From the NCBI RefSeq assembly GCF_900106805.1, contig NZ_FNNP01000004.1, positions 204,495-268,494 on the forward strand: DNA of 64,000 bases, written 5' to 3'. Position numbers and translations under genes: made by a program. Positions 1 to 9,963 of this stretch are shown here, piece after piece. How positions within the stretch are numbered: position 1 is the first letter of the stretch; every line of letters starts with the position of its first letter. This stretch comes from Ruegeria halocynthiae (lineage in GTDB: Bacteria; Pseudomonadota; Alphaproteobacteria; Rhodobacterales; Rhodobacteraceae). The notes under the pieces were generated by a model. The model ran no database searches and had not been told where the DNA came from. It worked only from the letters and a program-made list of their open reading frames with translations.

Positions 1-87
1 TTGCCCGTCTTCCAGCCTGCAATCGGCCAGAAAGCGTTTGTAGCGGCGGATCAGGCGGGCGGGGACAAGGGGGGTTTCAAATCGCAT
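1..87 (-). CDS. sfsA: SfsA, DNA-binding/sugar fermentation stimulation protein (5' end only)
   Basis: The reverse strand from 87 down to the window edge encodes 29 codons beginning [19 protein letters not shown], which is the conserved N-terminus of SfsA proteins. The rest lies outside the window. SfsA is a nuclease/DNA-binding-like protein whose exact role is poorly defined. It is divergent from the CinA-like gene, with about 50 bp between the two starts, so the two promoters must lie in that gap. The identification rests on the short N-terminal match only. Confidence 0.8.
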   Translation of the reverse strand, partial: MRFETPLVPARLIRRYKRFLADCRLEDGQ

Positions 88-138
88 GGCCAAGGGCCTA
101 TACCTGCCCTAACGGTCGATCAAGAGGGAGGGCGCGCC

Positions 139-861
139 ATGGCCAATCCAACTGCTGCAATGTTGGTGATCGGGGATGAGATCCTCTCGGGCCGCACCCG
201 CGATGCCAACATGCATTATCTGGCTGGTGAACTAACCAAGCAGGGTATCGACCTGAACGAGGTGCGCATTGTCAGCGACGACGCCCCGGCGATCGAGGCG
301 GCGGTCAAGGCGCTGTCGGATACTCATGACCATGTTTTCACCAGCGGTGGCATCGGGCCAACCCATGACGATATCACCGCCGATTGCATCGCCCGCGCCT
401 TTGGGGCGCATATCGACGTGCGGGCCGACGCTCGAGCGCTGCTTGAGGTCCATTACGAAAAATCCGGGTTGGAACTGAATGACGCCCGCCTGCGCATGGC
501 GCGCATCCCGGACGGGGCTGAACTGATCGACAATCCGGTCTCGACCGCGCCCGGCTTCACTATCGGGAACGTGCATGTCATGGCCGGTGTGCCCTTGGTC
601 TTTCAGGCGATGGTTGCGAGTGTTCTGCCCTCGCTCACCGGTGGCCGCCCGCTTTTGTCGCAGACACTGCGTGTCGACCGGGGTGAGGGCGATATCGCAG
701 CGACCTTGGCCGCGCTTGCCGAGGATTTCGGAGACCTGTCCATCGGCTGCTATCCGTTTCAAACCAATGGTGTGTTCGGGGCGAACGTGGTTGTCCGTGG
801 CACGGATGGCGGGCGGATCGACGCCGCCATGATACGCCTCGCGAAAGAGATCGAGCTTTGA
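139..861 (+). CDS. CinA-like molybdopterin-binding domain protein
   Basis: The 240-residue product is a stand-alone MoCF-biosynthesis (MogA/MoeA-like) domain of the CinA N-terminal type: an early VIGDEILSGR segment, an FTSGGIGPTHDD loop and a P-x-x-G-x-P-like AGVP segment. It lacks the C-terminal nicotinamide-nucleotide amidase domain of full-length CinA, as is common in alphaproteobacteria. The ATG at 139 was chosen because it follows a GGAGGG-like site and because the reading frame further upstream overlaps the divergent sfsA start. Its stop overlaps the TTG start of the next gene by 4 bases, so it heads an operon. In vivo function is unclear; related proteins act in NAD(P) or molybdopterin-type nucleotide chemistry. 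Confidence 0.85.
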   Translation: MANPTAAMLVIGDEILSGRTRDANMHYLAGELTKQGIDLNEVRIVSDDAPAIEAAVKALSDTHDHVFTSGGIGPTHDDITADCIARAFGAHIDVRADARALLEVHYEKSGLELNDARLRMARIPDGAELIDNPVSTAPGFTIGNVHVMAGVPLVFQAMVASVLPSLTGGRPLLSQTLRVDRGEGDIAATLAALAEDFGDLSIGCYPFQTNGVFGANVVVRGTDGGRIDAAMIRLAKEIEL

Positions 862-1568
862 GCGTCGATTGGGCCGCAATTGTTGATGGCACATGGCCTG
901 CGGCAGCCTATCAGACACAGGGGCCTTTCCAGTTGCGGCAAGGGCAGGGCGGCGGTTCGCGAGTCTCGGCAGCCAGTCGCATCGGGGACGTGACTGATGC
1001 TGATGTCGACGCCGCCGAGGCTGCCATGCAGGCGATGGGCCAGAAACGTATCTTCTGCCTGCGTCCCGGGGATGAAGCGCTGGACGCGATGCTTGCCGAA
1101 CGAGGTTATGATATCCTCGATCCGGTCAATATTTACTCCTGCCCGGCGCGGCAGCTGACGGATACTCCGATCCCGCGCGTCACCGTGTTCGACATTTGGG
1201 AACCGCTGGCCATCATGCGCGAAATCTGGGCACAAGGCGGTATTGGCCCGGAGCGGCTTGCGGTCATGCGGCGGGCAAAAGGGCTAAAAACGGGCCTGTT
1301 GATGCGCCATACCGATCAACCGGCAGGCACCGGCTTTGTGGCAATCCATGACGGTATCGCGATGGTGCACGCGCTGGAAATTCTGCCGGATCACCGCCGC
1401 AAGGGCATGGGTGTCTGGGCCATGCGCGCCGCGGCCTTTTGGGCGCTGGACAATGGCGCTGAGACGCTTAGCGTGATCTGTACCAAGGCGAATGCGGGGG
1501 CCAATGGCCTCTACCACTCGCTGGGGATGGAGATCGTCGGAGAATATCACTACCGCCAGCGCGTCTGA
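858..1568 (+). CDS. GNAT family N-acetyltransferase
   Basis: This 236-residue protein carries the GNAT acetyl-CoA binding signature RRKGMG in its last third, between a beta strand (VHALEILP) and a helix, followed by the typical GLYHSLGM segment near the C-terminus. The substrate cannot be read from the sequence. The start is TTG at 858, within the stop of the cinA-like gene (4-base overlap), which implies translational coupling. The gene lies second in a four-gene operon with an AhpD-like protein and an OmpA-like protein. Confidence 0.8.
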   Translation: MSVDWAAIVDGTWPAAAYQTQGPFQLRQGQGGGSRVSAASRIGDVTDADVDAAEAAMQAMGQKRIFCLRPGDEALDAMLAERGYDILDPVNIYSCPARQLTDTPIPRVTVFDIWEPLAIMREIWAQGGIGPERLAVMRRAKGLKTGLLMRHTDQPAGTGFVAIHDGIAMVHALEILPDHRRKGMGVWAMRAAAFWALDNGAETLSVICTKANAGANGLYHSLGMEIVGEYHYRQRV

Positions 1569-1578
1569 GGAGAGCGAA

Positions 1579-2151
1579 TTGACCAAACAGGACATGCCCA
1601 CCGCCCTGAACCTGCCGATGGTGGACCCGCTGCCGCCGGAGACGCAGAAATATTTTGATATCTGCATCGAAAAGCTGGGCATGGTGCCCAATGTGCTGCG
1701 GGCCTATGCCTTTGATGTTGAAAAGCTGAACGCCTTTACGGCGATGTATAACGATCTGATGCTGGCCGAGAGCGGGCTGTCGAAACTGGAACGTGAGATG
1801 ATCGCGGTCGTGGTTTCCTCGATCAACAAGTGCTTCTACTGCCTCGTGGCCCACGGTGCGGCGGTGCGACAGCTTTCGGGCGATCCACATCTAGGAGAAA
1901 TGCTGGTCATGAACTACCGCGTCGCCAAACTGGACGACCGCCAGCGTGCCATGCTGGATTTTGCCGCCAAGATGACCACAGCCAGTACGACGATCGAGGA
2001 ACCTGATCGTCAGCAGTTACGCGATGCCGGGTTCTCGGATCGTGATGTCTGGGACATCGCCAATGTCACCGGTTTCTTCAATATGACCAATCGCGTCGCC
2101 AGTGCCACGGCGATGGTCCCGAACCCCGAGTATCACGCCCAATTCCGATGA
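1579..2151 (+). CDS. Peroxidase-related (AhpD-like) protein
   Basis: The protein (190 residues from the TTG at 1579) belongs to the carboxymuconolactone decarboxylase/AhpD superfamily, in the branch annotated as peroxidase-related enzymes. It has the diagnostic CxxC site followed by a histidine: C-F-Y-C-L-V-A-H at about residues 73-80. In this family the two cysteines carry out peroxide or disulfide chemistry. The TTG start is preferred because GAGGAG lies 7-12 bases upstream; ATG 1594 is the alternative. The stop overlaps the next start by 4 bases (ATGA). Confidence 0.8.
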   Translation: MTKQDMPTALNLPMVDPLPPETQKYFDICIEKLGMVPNVLRAYAFDVEKLNAFTAMYNDLMLAESGLSKLEREMIAVVVSSINKCFYCLVAHGAAVRQLSGDPHLGEMLVMNYRVAKLDDRQRAMLDFAAKMTTASTTIEEPDRQQLRDAGFSDRDVWDIANVTGFFNMTNRVASATAMVPNPEYHAQFR

Positions 2152-3047
2152 TCCGTTTTCTGCTCCTTGTCCTTCTTCTGGCTGTGCCTGCACATGCGCA
2201 GGAATTGACGCTGCCCGCCAGCGCCCGGCAGATCTCTGACCGCACCAGTGCGTTGGACAGCTACGACCTGCCAACCGGAGTGTTCACTGATGGCGCGGTG
2301 CCATCCCGCATTGTCGAAGGACGCGTTGAGCGGCTTACATGGCGGTTGCAGGCCGGGTCCAGCACAACGCTGCAAATTTTGGCACCGCTGCGGGATCAGT
2401 TGCAGGCGCAGGGATTTGACATCACCTTTGAATGCGAGGCGCGGACTTGTGGCGGCTTCGATTTCCGCTTCGGTACCGAAGTTGTGCCAACGCCCGATAT
2501 GTATGTGGCGATCCATGACTATCGGTTCCTCACTGCAACCCGTGGCGATGACGTGCTGAGCTTGCTTGTCAGCCGCAATCCCCCAGATGGCTACGTACAG
2601 ATGATCCGCGTTACTCCGGTGGGAACTCAATCCGCACCGCCTATAGTGATCGAGGAGACCGGTGACGGTGCCGCGGGCCTGCTGAGCAACCTGACCCGCG
2701 ACGGCCATGTCATCCTTGACGATCTGCATTTCCGTACGGGCGAGGTGGCGCTGGGCGAGGGGCCCTTTGCCTCTCTGAATTTGTTGGCGGGGTATCTCTC
2801 TGAAAATCCAGGAACGCGGTTGGCATTGGTTGGGCATACCGATGATACTGGTGATCTGCAGGCCAATATTGCGGTCAGCACCAAACGGGCCGAGGCGGTC
2901 CGCACCCGCCTGATCGAAGCACATGGCATCGCCTCTGACCGGGTTGAAGCGCAGGGTGCGGGATATCTTTCCCCGATCACTTCTAATGCCACGCCCGAGG
3001 GTCGGGATATCAATCGCCGGGTCGAAGCCGTACTGCTGGTCAATTGA
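2148..3047 (+). CDS. OmpA family peptidoglycan-binding protein
   Basis: The 299-residue product begins with a clear Sec signal peptide (MIRFLLLVLLLAVPAHA, cleavage after AHA). The C-terminal 100 residues form an OmpA/MotB domain with GHTDDTG, an R at the end of the helix, and the closing G-R-x-x-N-R-R-V-E motif that binds diaminopimelate in peptidoglycan. The middle region (about residues 20-170) contains two cysteines and is not recognised. It is probably a periplasmic or outer-membrane-associated protein. It is the last gene of the cinA-like operon, overlapping the previous gene by 4 bases. Confidence 0.85.
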   Translation: MIRFLLLVLLLAVPAHAQELTLPASARQISDRTSALDSYDLPTGVFTDGAVPSRIVEGRVERLTWRLQAGSSTTLQILAPLRDQLQAQGFDITFECEARTCGGFDFRFGTEVVPTPDMYVAIHDYRFLTATRGDDVLSLLVSRNPPDGYVQMIRVTPVGTQSAPPIVIEETGDGAAGLLSNLTRDGHVILDDLHFRTGEVALGEGPFASLNLLAGYLSENPGTRLALVGHTDDTGDLQANIAVSTKRAEAVRTRLIEAHGIASDRVEAQGAGYLSPITSNATPEGRDINRRVEAVLLVN

Positions 3048-3130
3048 CCCACCGCAGATACAGCGGCCGGCCGCCTTCCCTTGCTCTTATGCCTCGCCAT
3101 GATGCAAACTTGCTTGCGGAGGAGTGTGTC

Positions 3131-3949
3131 ATGACATCCAAGGCCGCAGGTTCACCACCACCGGACAATCATACACCGCAGCAGCAGGCCATGCCCGAAG
3201 TGAATAATCTGACAACGGCGGATATCACCGCATCGCTGAAGGCCGGGTTTTCCGACTTTCTGGCGCGCCCCGTCATGAGTGGCTTCTTCGGTCTGTTCTA
3301 TGCGGTTTTCGGGATTCTGTTTGTCTGGTGTCTGATCTGGCTCGGCAAGATCTGGATGATCATTCCCGCCGCTGTTGGTTTTCCGCTGGTTGCACCGTTC
3401 GCCGCAGCCGGGCTCTATGAAATGTCTCGCCGATTACAGAGCGGCGAGAGCTTCGGCTGGTCTGAAATTCTTGCCGTCATGGCCAATCAGCGAAAGCGCG
3501 AAATGGGCTGGATGGCCTTTGTCACCCTGTTCATATTCTGGATATGGACCTACCAGATCCGGCTTTGGCTGGCGATTACCTTGCAGAATGCATCGTTTTC
3601 GAATTTTGACAGCTTCTTGAACACCGTGTTTTTTACACCGCAGGGCTGGACCTTCCTTGCGATTGGCACTTGCGTCGGCGCCATCCTGTCGACTGTTTTG
3701 TTCTCGGTAACTGTCGTCGCCATGCCCATGCTGCTCGATTGGGAAACCAATTTCGTGTCCGCCATGCTCACGTCCATTCGTGTCGTCACACAAAACCCGG
3801 TGGTCATGCTCAGTTGGGCCGCTATCATCTCGGTGACCATGCTGCTGTCTATGATTCCGGCATTTCTGGGACTGATCTTCACCCTGCCGATCCTGGGTCA
3901 CACCACATGGCATCTCTATCAGCGGGCTGTGTCACCGGCAGAGAAATAA
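3131..3949 (+). CDS. DUF2189 family integral membrane protein
   Basis: The protein has 272 residues with about six hydrophobic segments, arranged as in DUF2189 proteins: a soluble N-terminal stretch of about 45 residues and then paired helices. A conserved-looking MSRRLQSGE segment lies between helices. Function is unknown for the family. The ATG at 3131 follows a GGAGGAG site 8-14 bases upstream and is preferred to a longer reading frame reaching 3044. It lies 80 bp after the OmpA gene and may share its transcript. Confidence 0.8.
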   Translation: MTSKAAGSPPPDNHTPQQQAMPEVNNLTTADITASLKAGFSDFLARPVMSGFFGLFYAVFGILFVWCLIWLGKIWMIIPAAVGFPLVAPFAAAGLYEMSRRLQSGESFGWSEILAVMANQRKREMGWMAFVTLFIFWIWTYQIRLWLAITLQNASFSNFDSFLNTVFFTPQGWTFLAIGTCVGAILSTVLFSVTVVAMPMLLDWETNFVSAMLTSIRVVTQNPVVMLSWAAIISVTMLLSMIPAFLGLIFTLPILGHTTWHLYQRAVSPAEK

Positions 3950-4001
3950 CTTGTCCAGCCTAATGGTCGCGACAAATTGCGCCGGATCGCTATCAGCACA
4001 T

Positions 4002-4030
4002 AAAAAAAGACCCGCACAATTCAGTACGGG
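4002..4030 (-). terminator. Intrinsic terminator of the LysR gene
   Basis: On the minus strand CCCGTAC, a six-base loop and GTGCGGG form a seven-pair hairpin (one G-U pair). After one intervening base pair it runs into seven T residues. It lies 25 bp past the stop of the LysR gene. Confidence 0.8.
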
Positions 4031-4054
4031 CCGTTTAAGTTCTCTGGGAGAGAT

Positions 4055-4960
4055 TTACCAATCCATCGGGCCCTTCTCGGCAAAGGAATCGACCAGAAAG
4101 TCAATGAACGCCCGCACTTTGGGCTGGGTGAACCGGCCCGGCGGATACACGGCATAGACGCCCTGAACTTCATCGGGTAGCGATGGCATTGCATCCACCA
4201 CTTCGCCTGACTTCAGCGCGTCAGCATAGAGATAACTGGGCAGATGCGCGATCCCCAGCCCCGAGATGGCGGCGTTTAGCAGGGATTGTCCGTCATTCAC
4301 ACTCAGCCAGCCAGCCGTGCGGACCTGACGTTTTTCACCCGATGGTGCCGTCAGTTTCCACACGCTGCCCGAGGATTGGCTTGAATAATGCAGCAGCTTG
4401 TGTTCGTTCAGATCGTCGATCTTCTGGGGGCGACCAAACTGTTCAATGTAACTGGGGGCCGCAACCATACGCTTGACGGTTTCGGTCAGCTTACGGGCGC
4501 GCAGTGTGCTGTCTTCCAGCTCACCAATACGCACGGCCACGTCGAAACCTTCTGAAATCAGTTCTACATAACGGTTGTTCAGCACCATGTTCACGGTGAT
4601 GTCTGGATAGACGGACAGGAAATCAGACAGTACTGGCGACAGATGATTGACACCGAAATCCGTCGCGACACTGATCCGCAGCAGACCAGAGGGATCGGAT
4701 TGCATCGAGGTCACAAGCGCATCCGCCTCGCCCGCGTCGTTCAAAACGCGGCGCGCGCGGTCGTAATAGGCCAGTCCGATCTCGGTCGGCGATACCCGGC
4801 GCGTGGTCCGGTTCAGCAGCCTTGCCCCCAGCCGCGCCTCAAGGCTTGAGACGTGCTTGGACACGGCTGATTTGGAGATGCCCATCTTCTTGGCCGCGTC
4901 GGTGAAACCACCTTGGTCCACCACGTTGGAAAAGGCCTCCATTTCGGTCAGTCGATCCAT
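4055..4960 (-). CDS. LysR family transcriptional regulator (CrgA-like)
   Basis: This is a full-length 301-residue LysR regulator. The N-terminal winged helix is clear (FTDAAKKMGISKSAVSKHVSSLE, residues about 19-41), followed by the NRTTRR segment and an effector-binding domain starting with GLLRISV. The type resembles the CrgA/AaeR-like branch. Its target cannot be assigned. The upstream neighbour on the opposite strand is the DUF4399 gene, whose start is about 230 bp away, so divergent control is possible but not shown. Confidence 0.9.
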   Translation of the reverse strand: MDRLTEMEAFSNVVDQGGFTDAAKKMGISKSAVSKHVSSLEARLGARLLNRTTRRVSPTEIGLAYYDRARRVLNDAGEADALVTSMQSDPSGLLRISVATDFGVNHLSPVLSDFLSVYPDITVNMVLNNRYVELISEGFDVAVRIGELEDSTLRARKLTETVKRMVAAPSYIEQFGRPQKIDDLNEHKLLHYSSQSSGSVWKLTAPSGEKRQVRTAGWLSVNDGQSLLNAAISGLGIAHLPSYLYADALKSGEVVDAMPSLPDEVQGVYAVYPPGRFTQPKVRAFIDFLVDSFAEKGPMDW

Positions 4961-5188
4961 TCTCGTTCCCCAGGTCTTCTGTTCGTTGTCTCTTTATCGC
5001 GATCAATCTGGGCAAGAACGGGGCAGACATGGGATAATATCAGGGTTTTGAATCGGATCGTTTGCGACTGGGAAACGCCGGGATCGCAACGCCGCAGCCC
5101 GAACCAGCCGGTGCATAACCCCGATTTCTGGACTTATTTCCAATCGTGCTATGATGAGAATGGCATTTTTGTGACCAAGGAGGAGATC

Positions 5189-5629
5189 ATGAAAGCCCTT
5201 TTCTCAGTTGCCGCCCTGTGCCTGTCCGCCAGTCTTGTCTGGGCCGGAGGGGAAACGCCCTCAAATCCCGATGCGACGGTCTATTTCGTGAATCTGTCTG
5301 ATGGGGATACCGTGCAATCGCCGGTCACCGTTGTCTTTGGCCTCAGTGGCATGGGTGTGGCCCCTGCTGGAATCGAGAATGAAAATACGGGCCACCATCA
5401 CCTTCTGATTGATCGCCCGCCGCTGGGGCAGGGAGAGGACGGAGCGGATGAACTGGCTTTTGGCCTGCCTGCTGACGATAATCATATGCATTTTGGAGGC
5501 GGCCAGACCGAGGTGGCGCTGGATCTTGCTCCGGGAGAGCACACGCTGCAACTGGTGCTGGGCGATGCGGGTCATGTGCCCCATGCGACTCCGATTATGT
5601 CCGAGGTGATCACGATCACCGTGGAGTAA
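5189..5629 (+). CDS. DUF4399 domain secreted protein
   Basis: A 146-residue protein begins with a signal peptide (MKALFSVAALCLSASLVWA). The mature part carries the DUF4399 hallmarks: a GHHHLLID histidine cluster and a DDNHMHFGGGQTEV motif, then a PGEHTLQLVLGDAGHVPH repeat. Paired histidine clusters suggest metal binding, but no function is established. The ATG at 5189 has AAGGAGGAG 4-12 bases upstream; a GTG at 5171 is too close to that site to be the start. It is probably periplasmic. Confidence 0.85.
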   Translation: MKALFSVAALCLSASLVWAGGETPSNPDATVYFVNLSDGDTVQSPVTVVFGLSGMGVAPAGIENENTGHHHLLIDRPPLGQGEDGADELAFGLPADDNHMHFGGGQTEVALDLAPGEHTLQLVLGDAGHVPHATPIMSEVITITVE

Positions 5630-5632
5630 CCC

Positions 5633-5651
5633 AAAAACCGCGTCTATGCGG
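5633..5651 (-). terminator. Possible weak terminator of the HxxH/RHH pair
   Basis: On the minus strand CCGC, a six-base loop and GCGG are followed by five T. The stem is only four pairs and includes the stop codon, so this is tentative. Confidence 0.35.
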
Positions 5652-6033
5652 CTGTGGGTAGCAGAAATATGCCGCGGGCAAGCTGTGAGTTTAGACGCTC
5701 GGTAGTATACCATTGGTTGAGCACTGCCTTGACCATCAGGTCCTCATTGTCCCGCGCGAAGCTTTCAAAATCATCGGCTTGGGTCATGGCAAGGCGCTCT
5801 GCTATCAGGCTCATGAAAGCGTAGGTGATTGTCAGATTGAACTTGTCCGGGGCACCTGCACTGGCAGCCAATGCCCGGATTCCCTTGGCATAAGTCGCTG
5901 CTGCATCAATGAAATCGTACTTGCGCAGCAGATCATAGGCGACCTGCACGTGTTCTGCATGACCGAATTTTGTGTCGTCGATCGCATGTGCCTCAAACGC
6001 GACGGTGACATCGGCGTATCGCAATGTACTCAT
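5644..6033 (-). CDS. Small conserved HxxH protein of unknown function
   Basis: A 129-residue, predicted all-helical cytoplasmic protein. The most striking feature is FGHAEHVQVAYDLL near residue 23: a His-x-x-His on a helix that could bind metal. It is followed by the FNLTITYAF helix and a second region with WYTTERL. I recall similar short proteins of unknown function in alphaproteobacteria, but no domain name can be given. Its start codon overlaps the stop of the upstream ribbon-helix-helix gene (ATGA), so the two are translationally coupled and probably act together. Confidence 0.7.
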   Translation of the reverse strand: MSTLRYADVTVAFEAHAIDDTKFGHAEHVQVAYDLLRKYDFIDAAATYAKGIRALAASAGAPDKFNLTITYAFMSLIAERLAMTQADDFESFARDNEDLMVKAVLNQWYTTERLNSQLARGIFLLPTAA

Positions 6034-6281
6034 TCTCTGTCCTCCTTGAAACGGTGACTGTCTTCAGCGGTCCAATCCAGGTCATAGACTTTCTTGAGCT
6101 GTTTGATCTTCTCCAGTGTTTCCTCGGAAAATGCGGGCTTGTTCTCAAAGCTGTGCAGAGCGATGCCCTCGATCAGATCGCCAAGGGTCATGTCCAGCGA
6201 CTCGGCCAGCCCTTTGAGGACTTTCAGCAATCGCTTTTCGATTCGAATACCTGTTTGGGTGCGTTCTGTTTTCTGATCCAT
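6030..6281 (-). CDS. Ribbon-helix-helix (CopG-like) small protein, probable DNA-binding regulator
   Basis: An 83-residue basic/acidic protein with the pattern of an RHH dimerising regulator: a short beta strand (TQTGIRIEKR, about residues 8-17), then helices LLKVLKGLAESLDM and TLGDLIEGIALHSF, followed by a charged tail. It overlaps the following HxxH gene by four bases. The AT-rich upstream region contains repeated TACATA motifs, the kind of short tandem repeat bound by RHH proteins, so autoregulation is a reasonable inference. The unit resembles a toxin-antitoxin layout in size only; nothing in the partner looks like a known toxin. Confidence 0.65.
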   Translation of the reverse strand: MDQKTERTQTGIRIEKRLLKVLKGLAESLDMTLGDLIEGIALHSFENKPAFSEETLEKIKQLKKVYDLDWTAEDSHRFKEDRE

Positions 6282-6283
6282 CA

Positions 6284-6316
6284 GATATATATGTACTTAT
6301 GTATGTAATTAGTCAA
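6284..6316 (-). promoter_or_regulatory. Promoter and possible RHH operator
   Basis: On the minus strand a TTGACT -35-like element (6311-6316) is followed after 17-19 bases by CATATA/TATATA. The spacer holds TACATACATAAGTACATA, in which TACATA occurs twice and TACATA/TATGTA-like half-sites overlap. The composition is far more AT-rich than the surroundings. The inferred transcription start is almost at the ATG (6281), so the transcript may be nearly leaderless. Confidence 0.5.
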
Positions 6317-6324
6317 GCAGCACA

Positions 6325-6348
6325 GGAAAACCGCCCCTTGCGGGGCGG
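6325..6348 (-). terminator. Intrinsic terminator of fadH
   Basis: CCGCCCC, loop and GGGGCGG form a seven-pair hairpin (6331-6348). On the minus strand it is followed by TTTTCC. It lies about 30 bp past the fadH stop. Confidence 0.75.
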
Positions 6349-6377
6349 CTTCTGAAAACTCAAGTTGATCTTAAATG

Positions 6378-8450
<2,073 letters not shown>

Positions 8451-8542
8451 TCATCTTTGTCACGCGAAACCTAACGTCATTCCCTTTGCCTTCGTTGCGT
8501 CGCTTGTTACAGACGCAGCTGAACTTGTTGATGAGGCCGCGC

Positions 8543-9034
8543 ATGACCCCTGAAGATATCGCCAAACTGCCCTATCGCCCTTGCGTGGGGCTGATGCTTA
8601 TGAATGCCGAGGGTAAAATCTTTGTCGGTCAACGCAATGACCGCCACAAGGATGCCTGGCAGATGCCGCAGGGTGGCGTGGATCAGGGTGAAGACCCGCG
8701 CGATGCGGCTTTGCGCGAGCTTTGGGAAGAAACCGGGGTGACTGCTGATCTGGTTGAAATCATCGCCGAAACGGACGGCTGGCTGCCCTATGACCTGCCC
8801 CATGACATCGTGCCGAAGATCTGGAAGGGTCGTTATCGCGGGCAGGAGCAGAAATGGTTCCTGATGCGGTTTACTGGTCGGGATGACCAGATCGACATCG
8901 CGACCCAACATCCCGAGTTTACCCGCTGGAAATGGCAGAAACCTTCGCGGCTGGTTGAAGAAATCGTGCCCTTCAAATGCGATGTGTACCAGCAGGTGAT
9001 GGAGGCGTTTCGGGGATATTTGGTTGCGATCTGA
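8543..9034 (+). CDS. rppH: RNA 5'-pyrophosphohydrolase (Nudix)
   Basis: A 163-residue Nudix hydrolase with a perfect Nudix box starting GGVDQGEDP and ending REL-x-EE-x-G (about residues 36-58), and the RppH-type RPCVGLML N-terminus. RppH removes pyrophosphate from the 5' end of mRNA to start degradation. The ATG at 8543 is chosen because GAGG lies six bases upstream and the upstream sequence is the divergent fadH promoter region. Confidence 0.9.
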   Translation: MTPEDIAKLPYRPCVGLMLMNAEGKIFVGQRNDRHKDAWQMPQGGVDQGEDPRDAALRELWEETGVTADLVEIIAETDGWLPYDLPHDIVPKIWKGRYRGQEQKWFLMRFTGRDDQIDIATQHPEFTRWKWQKPSRLVEEIVPFKCDVYQQVMEAFRGYLVAI

Positions 9035-9270
9035 ATTCGGCTCGCTTGATTGAGAGTTGTGAGATATGCGGACAATCCGGCCTTTTCCACCTGCGGCTAT
9101 TGCTAACGCGGAAAGTCGCCGCATCTGCGGCATGATTGTCGCTGCCTTGCAGCTGATGTCGCCGACGCGGTTGTTGAAACTCGCCACGAGGAACTAAAAC
9201 CAAACCTCCCTTTCGCTGGGGTCAGTTTGAACCATCGAAGCGCGGGACATTTCTGCCGTTTGATCAATAG
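9035..9270. other. Non-coding gap
   Basis: About 235 bp between rppH and the downstream minus-strand acetyltransferase. No convincing gene, terminator or RNA was recognised; short reading frames here lack ribosome binding sites. Confidence 0.4.
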
Positions 9271-9843
9271 CTATTGGGCGGCTCGAAACATTGGAAACAG
9301 AGGAGGAGCTTGGTCGGCTTTGATTAGCCCCAATTCTTGAAAGCCAAAGCGCTTATACATCGGTAGATTTGCGGGGTTTGTCGACTCCAAATAAGCAGGT
9401 CTTCCGTCTTCGTCACAACGTCTGAGGCAGGATTCAAGCAGCGTGGAACCTAACCCCTTTCCTTGGCGATAAGGATCGACCGCAATAAAAGCTAAATGCC
9501 AGCAGTCCTCATCAGGATGATATTTGTCCATCTGCTCGAAGGTTTCAAACAACGCATCATGCTTTTCTGGTGCTACCGTCTGCTCAAAACAGGCAACAAG
9601 CTGTTCTTCGTCTGGGTGAATCCTTGGCGGAAGCCAAAGTGCGCCAGCAGTGAAATCATCGTTCCGAAACGCGCTATCGTGTTCAAATGCGCGCCCTCCA
9701 AAGAAGTCCATTACTCGCGGGAAGTTGGTAAGAAAATCGCCCGGTTCAGGATACAGCCAACGCATGAATGGGTCGGCAGAAAACCCAAGAGCAAGTCCGC
9801 TTAATAAGCTATCTGCTTCACTTCGGTTCGATGTTCTAAGCAT
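9271..9843 (-). CDS. GNAT family N-acetyltransferase
   Basis: The protein (190 residues from the ATG at 9843) shows the GNAT core: LAFIAVDPYRQGKGLGSTLLE (signature Q-G-K-G-L-G) and the C-terminal NLPMYKRFGF segment. The substrate is unknown. Codon use is visibly more AT-rich than in neighbours, and the gene is flanked by unassigned DNA, which suggests recent acquisition. An ATG at 9888 would add 15 residues, but neither start has a strong ribosome binding site. Confidence 0.75.
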   Translation of the reverse strand: MLRTSNRSEADSLLSGLALGFSADPFMRWLYPEPGDFLTNFPRVMDFFGGRAFEHDSAFRNDDFTAGALWLPPRIHPDEEQLVACFEQTVAPEKHDALFETFEQMDKYHPDEDCWHLAFIAVDPYRQGKGLGSTLLESCLRRCDEDGRPAYLESTNPANLPMYKRFGFQELGLIKADQAPPLFPMFRAAQ

Positions 9844-9963
9844 GAAAATACCCTTGGTCTTTCTGGCGCGATTTTCAATTTGGAGCATGCAGGTTGCAAA
9901 TACTTGTTGTCAAATGTGCAATTTATCGCCCCGCTCAAGCAACGATGGATGACTGCTTCGGGC

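Noticed and set aside
1..138. Longer N-terminus for the CinA-like gene starting at position 1
   Set aside because: The frame overlaps the divergent sfsA start, and the extra residues have no family support, so ATG 139 was taken as start.
5644..6281. Classical toxin-antitoxin system
   Set aside because: The RHH protein could serve as an antitoxin, but the partner resembles no known toxin family, and the gene order places the partner second; kept only as a regulator and HxxH pair.
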